This document shows, one piece after another, positions 24,485 to 29,792 of a stretch of 29,792 nucleotides of DNA. The notes beneath the pieces were generated by a model. That model was not told the DNA's origin and did not search any database. It was given only the letters and a program-made list of their open reading frames with translations. Both the position numbers and the translations under genes were made by a program. Source of the stretch: JAUWQU01 sp964605095. Its GTDB lineage: Bacteria > Planctomycetota > Phycisphaerae > SM23-33. Each line of letters starts with the position of its first letter. Position 1 is the first letter of the stretch. Location: assembly GCA_964605095.1 (NCBI GenBank), contig CAZSBS010000020.1:1-29792 (forward strand), read 5' to 3'.

Positions 24485-24865
24485 CTACCCCCTCTTTGCC
24501 TCGCGGAAGACAGGCGGGGCAGCCAGCGTGAAGAGTACGACCTCCTCGCCGGTTGCAGTGCTGATGTCATGGTGAAGGCTCACCACCGCGGCCCCGGTGA
24601 TATCGCGCACCATCGTCTCCAAGGCCGGCCTGGCCGTTTCCATCAACTGCGTCCGCACCTGCTTGAGAAGTCCCCTGCCCGTGTCGGTCGGGAGCGTCTT
24701 GACCAGTTGCTGCTCGGCCGCCGTCAACACGCCGCGCAGTCGCACCACGAGGAGATCGCCGATAAGGTGGGCGTGGATGTCCTTAGGTCCGCGGCCCATG
24801 TACTCGTATTCAAACCGCCCGATCCCTTCGCAGATGGCGGCTTCGATTTCACCGTGTGTCTTCAT
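24485..24865 (-). CDS. MpsC/DUF2294 family protein, paralogue B
   Basis: A 126-residue protein nearly identical to paralogue A (22201-22590), with differences such as YEYMGRG for QEYMGRG and a shorter tail (REAKRG). Same family features and same GTG-CTT-ATG start region. It is convergent with the REC fragment and lies 54 nt downstream of the PAS protein on the same strand, so it may be the last gene of the kaiC-kaiB-PAS operon. Confidence 0.82.
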   Translation of the reverse strand: MKTHGEIEAAICEGIGRFEYEYMGRGPKDIHAHLIGDLLVVRLRGVLTAAEQQLVKTLPTDTGRGLLKQVRTQLMETARPALETMVRDITGAAVVSLHHDISTATGEEVVLFTLAAPPVFREAKRG

Positions 24866-24919
24866 AAGCACTTCGAACCAGCCGCGATTCGCAGCAAAAG
24901 ACTCGATAGGAGTGATCGG

Positions 24920-25690
24920 TTAGCGGCCGGGGCGTTGTGATTTGCCGGACGACTTCCTACTGGCGGGTTCCTGGACGTTCTTGACCACTGCCTTCTTTCG
25001 CCGCGCCGGTTTGCGAAGCTGCTTAGACCGATCGCGCAACGCCTGCTCCGCCAGCGTGCATTTGGCAACTTCACTGCGGAGCGACCGGATCGTCCGCGAC
25101 AGTTCGCTGGTCCGTTCCTGGCCCCGCCTTTCCATTTCCTTGTAGGAATCGCGCAGCTCCTGCTCCATCTGTTTGCGGGCCGTGACATCCTCGATCATGG
25201 CCACGATCCTTACGGTTCGGCCGGCATCATCGCGCAGGGCGGTCCCGTTGACATTTACCCAGATGATGCTTCCGTCCTTGCGGACACATCGCTTCTCACC
25301 GGACCACCAGTCGGTCTTGCCGCGGAGCACACGCGTAAGTGCCTTCATGTCTCTTCGGTGATCCTCCGGGTGCGTGGGTTCAAGCCAAGTCTTGGTCAGC
25401 AATTCTTCGGCTGAATACCCCATAATCGCACATAACCTCGGGTTGACCCGGGTAAAACGGAAGGCGGGAGCATCGGCTTGGGCCATGCCGACGCCCGAGA
25501 GGTCAAATATGGCGCGGAATGCCCGTTCGCTCTCCATCAACGCCTCCTCGACCTCCTTAAGCAGCAGGAATGCGATCTTCCCCTCGCCAACGACCGCATC
25601 CACTTCGTTGCGCTTCAGAGCCTCGATGATGGGCTCTAGCTCGGCAAGCCGCTTTTCGAGCTGCTGATAGGTTGGCTTGGCTTTGCTCAT
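24920..25690 (-). CDS. PAS-domain protein without an output domain
   Basis: A 256-residue protein: N-terminal helical segment (YQQLEKRLAELEPIIEALKR), one PAS-PAC domain (about 55-175, with FRAIFDLSGVGMAQAD, NPRLCAIMGYSAEELL, GSIIWVNVNGTALRDDAGR), a coiled coil (about 175-225, beginning ARKQMEQELRDSYKEMERRG), and a Lys/Arg-rich tail (KPARRKKAVVKNV). It has no kinase, GGDEF or DNA-binding domain. The start is set by an ATGA overlap with kaiB. It may sense a signal for the KaiC/KaiB pair, or be a truncated histidine kinase. Confidence 0.78.
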   Translation of the reverse strand: MSKAKPTYQQLEKRLAELEPIIEALKRNEVDAVVGEGKIAFLLLKEVEEALMESERAFRAIFDLSGVGMAQADAPAFRFTRVNPRLCAIMGYSAEELLTKTWLEPTHPEDHRRDMKALTRVLRGKTDWWSGEKRCVRKDGSIIWVNVNGTALRDDAGRTVRIVAMIEDVTARKQMEQELRDSYKEMERRGQERTSELSRTIRSLRSEVAKCTLAEQALRDRSKQLRKPARRKKAVVKNVQEPASRKSSGKSQRPGR

Positions 25691-26013
25691 GATTCACTTC
25701 CAGACAGCCGGATAGCGGCAAGGACCTTCGGCTGATCGCTGAGGTTGCCCAGGATCACCACCCGGGGGCCTGGAGCGACCAGGACCAGCGCCGGGGTGAC
25801 CAATATGTTCTCCCTGACCGCCGCTTCAAAGTCCTTCGTCACATCAACTGTTTCTATCGCGTAACGACCGTTCAGGTACTCCTTGCAGAGGCGACGAAGG
25901 TTGACCAGTGCCTGTCTGGAATTCGGCCCAGCGCCTGCCATGAACAGCCGGAACAAGTAGTGGCCACGTTTCACTTTTCCTGGACGGCCCTTAACGATTA
26001 GCGATTTGCTCAT
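25687..26013 (-). CDS. kaiB: KaiB-like protein
   Basis: A 108-residue KaiB-domain protein: YLFRLFMAGAGPNSRQALVN, then YAIETVDVTKDFEAAVRENI, and ILVTPALVLVAPGPRVVILG followed by NLSDQPKVL. The order and the VTPAL/GNLSD motifs match KaiB. Cyanobacterial KaiB binds KaiC during the clock cycle. Here the pair is in a non-photosynthetic context and there is no kaiA. The start overlaps the kaiC stop (ATGA) and the end overlaps the PAS gene start (ATGA). Confidence 0.88.
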   Translation of the reverse strand: MSKSLIVKGRPGKVKRGHYLFRLFMAGAGPNSRQALVNLRRLCKEYLNGRYAIETVDVTKDFEAAVRENILVTPALVLVAPGPRVVILGNLSDQPKVLAAIRLSGSES

Positions 26014-27476
26014 TTCCTGCCGCCCTTCCGGCCGGAGGGCCGCACCCGGCCCGATGGCGGCGGGCTGCCGGGAAACTGGATGCCTTGGCCCGTAATGATG
26101 AACGGCTGGCGCCTATTGGAATGCGCCGCGCCCCTGGACTTCACGACAAGGAGCTTTCGGCCGATTTCTTCGTCGGTCTCGACGAAACGCAGTTGGATGA
26201 CCGCGTCCACCACGGAGGAAAAGCCGATTCCGCTGAGTTCCTCATCACCGCCCACCATTCCGCTGATCTGGTTGGTCAGGATGCAGGTAATGCCGCGTTC
26301 CTTGACGACACTCACCAGCCGCATCAGGTAATCAAAGGCGGCGCGTTCTGACCCCATCCGGACGCAGGCGGAGATGGCGTCGACGATCATGTGGTCCGGC
26401 TTGAAGGTGTCAATGGCCTCGAGGGCACGGAGCAGATGGTTGTCAGACCCTAAGGCCTCCGGCAGAGCGGTCTGCACCAGCAGCTTTCGGGCTCGTAGTG
26501 CCGCGCGCAGGTCGATCCCGGCGCTGCACATCCCGGCAACCATCGCCTCCTGGGATTCCTCGAAATTCAGGTACAGAACCTTCTGGCCGCGATGGCAGGC
26601 GGCCCGGGCGAACGTGCTCGCCAGCGTGGTTTTGCCCGTGCCGCTGGTGCCCGCAATCAGAATGCAGGATGCGCGCCGGTAGCCGCCGTCCAACATGGCG
26701 TCCAGGCGGGTCAATCCTGAGGAAATCTTTGGCCCCAGCGGCTGATGGGTCAGTTCCGTCTTGGACACCGGAATCAGGATGACCCCGTGTTCTCCGATAA
26801 CGTAGGGATACTCGTTGGTCCCAAAGCCCGAGCCGCGATACTTAATCACCCGGAGCCGGCGCGTCGCCACCTGCCCCACCACGCGATGGTCGAGGCGGAT
26901 GACGCAGTCCGCCATGTACTCCAGAAACTCGTACTGAGAAGCCATATCCTCTCCGCTATGAGCCTTGACGGAAAGGATGCTTGTCATCCCCTGTTTCACC
27001 AACCACTCGTGGAGCCGGTACAATTCGTTGCGTTCGCGCCGCAAGTCGCCGAATATCCGCAGCAGCACGTCCAGCGCGTCCAGCATGATCCGCCGGGCCC
27101 GAATTTTCCTGGCTTGTCCGCCCACTATTGACAGCAGGCCCAGAATGTCGAATTCGCCCGAGAGCACTTCTTCACCGTCGAACCGCGCCTCGACGATGGC
27201 CACCTTGCCTGCCTTCTCCAGGGCCGGCAGGTCGTACCCCATGGACATCGCGTTCCTGCGAATTGCCTTGGCGCCCTCTTCGAACGTGACAAATACGCCG
27301 GGCTCGCCCGCCGCCGCCCCGCGGCAAAGGAATTCCAGACCCAGCACGGTCTTTCCGGACCCAGGCCCGCCGCTGACCAGCGTGGTTCGCCCTCGGGGAA
27401 GTCCGCCCTCCAGCACTTCATCCAGGCCGGGGACTTGGGTTGGCACTTTCGGGATGGGTCGACATCTTTGGGGCAT
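26010..27476 (-). CDS. kaiC: KaiC-like double-domain ATPase/kinase
   Basis: A 488-residue protein with two RecA-like KaiC domains. CI: Walker A GGPGSGKT (36-43), catalytic pair Glu66-Glu67 (FVTFEEG). CII: Walker A GTSGTGKT (276-283), Glu306-Glu307 (LNFEES). The CII region around GIGFSSVVD aligns with the autophosphorylation loop of cyanobacterial KaiC, placing Ser420-Ser421 at the Ser431-Thr432 position, so both sites keep a hydroxyl. The C-terminus is Pro/Arg/Lys-rich, unlike the KaiA-binding tail. The ATG at 27476 has GAAGG upstream; a longer frame would run through RNA copy 4. Operon kaiC-kaiB-PAS is under that RNA. Confidence 0.9.
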   Translation of the reverse strand: MPQRCRPIPKVPTQVPGLDEVLEGGLPRGRTTLVSGGPGSGKTVLGLEFLCRGAAAGEPGVFVTFEEGAKAIRRNAMSMGYDLPALEKAGKVAIVEARFDGEEVLSGEFDILGLLSIVGGQARKIRARRIMLDALDVLLRIFGDLRRERNELYRLHEWLVKQGMTSILSVKAHSGEDMASQYEFLEYMADCVIRLDHRVVGQVATRRLRVIKYRGSGFGTNEYPYVIGEHGVILIPVSKTELTHQPLGPKISSGLTRLDAMLDGGYRRASCILIAGTSGTGKTTLASTFARAACHRGQKVLYLNFEESQEAMVAGMCSAGIDLRAALRARKLLVQTALPEALGSDNHLLRALEAIDTFKPDHMIVDAISACVRMGSERAAFDYLMRLVSVVKERGITCILTNQISGMVGGDEELSGIGFSSVVDAVIQLRFVETDEEIGRKLLVVKSRGAAHSNRRQPFIITGQGIQFPGSPPPSGRVRPSGRKGGRK

Positions 27477-27641
27477 GACCTTCTCTCTTCCGCGGTTTCG
27501 CCTTGTGGTCCCGATGTTGCCGCTACACGTCGCTCTCGCCCGCGCTGACTGCCGTGATCGGACAAGCCCGGCCAACGATGCCGAGGCTGGCGCAGCGTCT
27601 TTTGCATGCCGGCGGGGTCGTCTTCCCGCACCGCCGGAAAC

Positions 27642-27688
27642 AAAAAAACCGACGTAGCTGAGCATCCAAGGATGCTGAACCACGTCGG
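27642..27688 (-). terminator. Intrinsic terminator of RNA copy 4
   Basis: Stem CCGACGTGG / CTACGTCGG (one G-U pair), inner AGCATCC/GGATGCT perfect hairpin, seven T residues. Confidence 0.85.
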
Positions 27689-27774
27689 CTTACTCGTCAA
27701 CGGGCCTGCCTAAGGGCCTGCCCTTCACCTAGTCATCCGACTTGGTGCCCGTCCTGTCTCGCGCGCACCACAAC
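27642..27774 (-). promoter_or_regulatory. Structured leader RNA, copy 4 (upstream of kaiC-kaiB-PAS)
   Basis: The 5' hairpin is GGTGC/GCACC with a long loop. P1 is GTCGG/CCGAC, with inner ACT/AGT, GGGC/GCCC enclosing GCC/GGC, core CCCGTTGACGAGTAAGCC, then the terminator. GTTTCCGGCGGTGC follows the T tract as in copies 3 and 5. About 165 nt separate the terminator from the kaiC start. Confidence 0.8.
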
Positions 27775-27780
27775 ATGTTG

Positions 27781-27807
27781 ATTATAACATGAGGGGCCGC
27801 TCGAAAC
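27781..27807 (-). promoter_or_regulatory. Promoter of RNA copy 4
   Basis: -10 box TATAAT (27786-27781) and GTTTCG (27807-27802) with a 15-nt spacer. Confidence 0.62.
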
Positions 27808-27905
27808 AGGCCAATTCCGAAAATCTTTCGGGTGGAGGGTAACGCCCCCACCAAGACCATTTCCAGGCCGATTCTCGGAGGACTGCGCCGGCGACAAGCA
27901 CCGAA

Positions 27906-28310
27906 TCAGCGCTCTGGCCGTTGGGCCAGCCAGTTACTGGCTCGATCCAGATCGGCGAAGATATCTATCTCATAGGGAAGAGGCGGCTTGGAGGCTTCCC
28001 TGAGCATCTGGGCCATGGTGGCCGCGAGGAAGCCGTTCTCGGTCGAGATCACTATGGCAGTCCTTCCGCCTTGGCGGTGCTTGCCATCCGCCTCGTATGT
28101 CCTCGCTGCCTCCTTGATCGACGCGAGGATATCGTTGACTCTCACGGCGCCCCAGTCCGCCTGTCGGAAGTCCCAAAGTTCGTTAAGCGTGGGTCCAGTC
28201 TCCGTGTAGAACGCACGAAGAGTCTCGCGGAAGTCCCGCGACGACAAGTCTCCGCAGACCGTGTGTATGGTCAGCCCGGCCCGCGGGTATGCCCGCGATT
28301 TGATCGCCAC
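27906..28310 (-). CDS. STAS/SpoIIAA-like small protein, function unknown
   Basis: A 134-residue protein with alternating strands and helices: LTIHTVCGDLSSRDFRETLR, ELWDFRQADWGAVRVNDI, RTAIVISTENGFLAATMAQM and a C-terminal LDRASNWLAQ. This is the layout of the STAS-like/SpoIIAA-like proteins; no phosphorylatable Ser motif could be fixed with confidence. GTG start at 28310 with GGAGA upstream. The 5' end lies inside the reading frame of the truncated MpsC fragment. Confidence 0.55.
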   Translation of the reverse strand: MAIKSRAYPRAGLTIHTVCGDLSSRDFRETLRAFYTETGPTLNELWDFRQADWGAVRVNDILASIKEAARTYEADGKHRQGGRTAIVISTENGFLAATMAQMLREASKPPLPYEIDIFADLDRASNWLAQRPER

Positions 28311-28414
28311 TCACCGTTCTCCTTGCGCCAGTCCCGACCCCGGCCCATGTACTCCTGCTCGAAGCGGCTGATCCCTTCGCAGATGGTGGCTTCGATTTCG
28401 CCTTGTGTCTTCAT
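28271..28414 (-). pseudogene. Truncated MpsC paralogue (first 26 codons) fused to unrelated sequence
   Basis: Begins MKTQGEIEATICEGISRFEQ and continues EYMGRG (28414-28337), almost identical at DNA level to paralogue A. It then leaves the family and runs into the STAS-like gene's start in another frame, ending after 47 codons. A recombination joint lies near 28337. Confidence 0.75.
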
Positions 28415-28538
28415 AAGCACCTGGACCGCTCCGCGATTCGCGACGCGAGAGCCCGCGAGACAATGATCGCAATGTCCTGACTCACCAGTACCCTATGACC
28501 GCCCTATCGCCTTAAGTCTAGACCGTCAAGAGCGGGAA

Positions 28539-28570
28539 CGAAACGATATTCTCAGAATAAGCTCGTTTCG
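28539..28570. promoter_or_regulatory. Inverted repeat upstream of RNA copy 5 promoter
   Basis: CGAAACG (28539-28545) and CGTTTCG (28564-28570) flank an inner TATTCT/AGAATA (28547-28552, 28554-28559). The right outer arm contains the GTTTCG promoter box. Possible operator. Confidence 0.45.
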
Positions 28571-28590
28571 GGTGTCGGCTGCGCTATAAT
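28565..28590 (+). promoter_or_regulatory. Promoter of RNA copy 5
   Basis: GTTTCG (28565-28570), 14-nt spacer, TATAAT (28585-28590). The upstream sequence AGAATAAGCTC is shared with copy 1. Confidence 0.66.
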
Positions 28591-28596
28591 GGGAGT

Positions 28597-28743
28597 GTAG
28601 AAGAGCGCGTGCGAAGGCACGAGTTCTCAGTCGGGTGACTAGATGAAGGGCATCCCAATCGTACTGGGAGGCCCGTTGACGAGTAAGCCGACGCGGTTCG
28701 AGCACCTTTCATTTTGGGTGTTCAGCCGCGTCGGCTTTTTTTT
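28597..28743 (+). promoter_or_regulatory. Structured leader RNA, copy 5 (upstream of MpsC-DUF3185 operon)
   Basis: The 5' hairpin GTGC/GCAC is identical to copy 1. P1 GTCGG (28630-28634) pairs with CCGAC (28688-28692); ACT (28638-28640) with AGT (28682-28684); GGGC (28648-28651) with GCCC (28671-28674); TCCC (28653-28656) with GGGA (28666-28669). The terminator's 5' arm begins at 28687, inside the P1 3' strand. The upper helix is TCCC/GGGA here, against GCCC/GGGC in copies 1 and 3. Confidence 0.82.
28687..28743 (+). terminator. Intrinsic terminator of RNA copy 5
   Basis: Perfect stem GCCGACGCGG (28687-28696) / CCGCGTCGGC (28726-28735) with inner GCACC/GGGTGT-type pairing and eight T residues. 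Confidence 0.88.
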
Positions 28744-28796
28744 GTTTCCGGCGGTGCGGAAATGCTCCAACAGCAAGGAGCGAAGGAGACCCAAAG

Positions 28797-28865
28797 ATGA
28801 AGCAACAACTGAGCGGCTCCCATCGAAGGACTTTACCATCGTCCCAAACAGGATCGAACCAATGA
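28797..28865 (+). CDS. 22-aa upstream reading frame coupled to the MpsC-type gene
   Basis: Begins MKQQLSGSHRRTLPSSQTG, has two purine-rich ribosome-binding candidates (AAGGAG, GAAGGAG) just upstream, and stops in an ATGA overlap with the next gene's ATG at 28862. The better ribosome-binding site belongs to this short frame, so the main gene may depend on its translation. Confidence 0.45.
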   Translation: MKQQLSGSHRRTLPSSQTGSNQ

Positions 28866-29332
28866 TCAGGCCAGAATCATCAATGGCGCAACAAGTCGCC
28901 CAGGCCGTGTTGGCTTTCCAGCAGCAGACGACCGGCCACGCGCCCAAGGCGGTCACCGTGGTCCTGAGCCAGGACACGCTGGTGGTCACGCTGCACGAGG
29001 CCCTGTCGCCGGCGGAGAAGGACATGGCCAAGCAGAGCCCGGCCGGCGCCGCCAAGGTGCAGGAGTTTCACCGGCAGCTCTTCTCGAACTCCTCCCAATC
29101 GCTGCGGGAGGAGATCCAGAGGATCACCGGCGTGGAAGTGCGCGAAGCTGTCGCGGAAGTCGAGCCGACGACCGGGGCCGTGGTGCAGGCATTCACGAAA
29201 AGCGCCATGGTGCAGGTGTTCCGCCTGGCCGAGAACGTGCCCGGGGACAGTTGGAACGAGAGTGGATCCACCGATCAACCAGAGTACATGGGTTCCATAC
29301 AGGACGAACCGAAAGAGATAGGTGCAAGATGA
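28862..29332 (+). CDS. MpsC/DUF2294 family protein, divergent paralogue C
   Basis: A 156-residue protein. After a short leader, SSMAQQVAQAVLAFQQQTTG aligns with the start of paralogues A and B, followed by PKAVTVVLSQDTLVVTLHEA, LSPAEKDMAKQSPAGAAKVQ and VEVREAVAEVEPTTGAVVQA. All fit DUF2294, but the sequence is far from A and B. ATG 28862 is taken because of the ATGA overlap with the short upstream frame; ATG 28883 is an alternative. Its stop overlaps the DUF3185-like start by ATGA. First main gene behind RNA copy 5. Confidence 0.8.
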   Translation: MIRPESSMAQQVAQAVLAFQQQTTGHAPKAVTVVLSQDTLVVTLHEALSPAEKDMAKQSPAGAAKVQEFHRQLFSNSSQSLREEIQRITGVEVREAVAEVEPTTGAVVQAFTKSAMVQVFRLAENVPGDSWNESGSTDQPEYMGSIQDEPKEIGAR

Positions 29333-29550
29333 AACAGACGATGATTATTGGCATTGTTCTCATAGTCCTGGGCGTGGCCGGCCTGATCTTCCCGGTCATC
29401 ACGTACACGACGCGCGAGCCGGTCAACTTCTTTGGCCTCCAGTTCACCGCCGAAAAGCAGAAGACTATCCTGATCCCGGGCATCGTCGGCGGGTTGCTCT
29501 TAGTCGGCGGCATCGCCGTGGTCGTGGTGGCGTCGCGGAAGTCGGCATAA
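29329..29550 (+). CDS. DUF3185-like small membrane protein
   Basis: Seventy-three residues starting MKQTMIIGIVLIVLGVAGLI: one membrane segment, a loop with YTTREPVNFFGLQFTAEKQK, a second segment (IPGIVGGLLLVGGIAVVVVA) and a basic end (SRKSA). This is the DUF3185 pattern. The start overlaps the MpsC-type stop (ATGA). Likely a stress-linked membrane protein; the function is unknown. Confidence 0.75.
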   Translation: MKQTMIIGIVLIVLGVAGLIFPVITYTTREPVNFFGLQFTAEKQKTILIPGIVGGLLLVGGIAVVVVASRKSA

Positions 29551-29704
29551 CTGAACGGCCTGACTCCAAATTCGAAGCAAGCCAGCCATGAGTTGGCGTG
29601 AAGCAAAGTGATGGCGGAATACGCTATGAATCGGCATTGGCGCGACAAACATTGGAAGTATTCAGAGTTCGGGTTTAGGTATCTATTTCTAAAGGAGCAG
29701 CAAG

Positions 29705-29792
29705 ATGAAAAAAGCACTGGTGTTAGGGTTGATCGCGATGGCGGCCCTTGTGGGCTGCAAGAAGAGTGAACCGGGCGGCATGGCCGGCAGCG
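29705..29792 (+). CDS. Predicted lipoprotein, 3' end outside window
   Basis: Starts MKKALVLGLIAMAALVGCKK: positive N-terminus, hydrophobic core and lipobox LVGC. AAAGGAG lies just upstream of the ATG. Only 29 codons are visible, so the mature protein is unknown. It is 154 nt downstream of the DUF3185-like gene in the same direction. Confidence 0.7.
   Translation, partial: MKKALVLGLIAMAALVGCKKSEPGGMAGS

Noticed and set aside
28643..28860. Reading frames through the RNA copies sharing the peptide GPLTSKPT and a following FPAV segment
   Set aside because: They appear in copies 1, 3 and 5 because the RNA core is conserved. Their frame relation to the downstream gene differs between copies, changes in the RNA preserve base pairing, and they contain the terminator. 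Treated as spurious translation.
1..29792. tRNA, rRNA or CRISPR array
   Set aside because: No tRNA cloverleaf, rRNA segment or regularly spaced repeat series was seen; the five RNA copies are far apart and on both strands.

Overview
The window looks like high-GC DNA from an uncultured planctomycete-type bacterium, probably Planctomycetota and possibly Phycisphaerae-like. Supporting signs are a DUF1571 protein, a DUF11-repeat cysteine-rich envelope protein, a PEP-CTERM sorting signal, expanded sigma-70-like factors and many small DUF proteins. The taxonomy is inferred from gene content, not from a marker gene. I see no rRNA, tRNA, CRISPR array or transposase.

Layout. (1) 1-9633, plus strand: a compact lipid or polyketide cluster with an iterative-type PKS (KS-AT-ACP-KR-DH, 5' end possibly outside the window), a phosphopantetheinyl transferase, an ABC-2 exporter (ATPase and permease) and a GT-B-like carbohydrate enzyme. 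Several genes are joined by stop/start overlaps. (2) 9690-11817: IorA/IorB 2-ketoacid oxidoreductase; IorA lacks its usual C-terminal ferredoxin domain. (3) 11921-12761, minus: three small membrane stress-type proteins (holin-like, DUF883, DUF3309). (4) 13184-15208: AI-2E-family permease with an extra C-terminal alpha/beta domain. (5) 15534-18148, minus: lipoprotein, DUF2934, 77-aa anchored protein and UbiB-like kinase. (6) 18297-21676, minus: 59-aa protein, DUF11 cysteine-rich protein (frameshifted), thioredoxin-fold lipoprotein and DUF1571 protein. (7) 22102-28414: MpsC (DUF2294) paralogues, a sigma factor with a coupled HicB-like protein, a kaiC-kaiB-PAS operon, a STAS-like protein and gene remnants. 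(8) 28797-29792: third full MpsC-type gene, DUF3185-like protein and a lipoprotein cut by the window end.

The most interesting content is a roughly 140-nt structured RNA present five times (about 12842-12980 minus, 21727-21867 minus, 22776-22912 plus, 27642-27774 minus, 28597-28743 plus). Each copy has a TATAAT-like -10 box, a 5' hairpin, a conserved core with covarying helices, and a strong intrinsic terminator whose 5' arm is also the 3' strand of the core's closing helix. Each copy lies upstream of, and in the same orientation as, a different operon: DUF3309-DUF883-holin; the DUF11/thioredoxin envelope operon; the sigma factor; kaiC-kaiB-PAS; and MpsC-DUF3185. This is the architecture of a terminator-controlled riboswitch or other cis-regulatory RNA controlling a dispersed stress, clock and envelope regulon. 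I cannot match it to a riboswitch class I know. At two copies, a short upstream reading frame ends in an ATGA overlap with the regulated gene.
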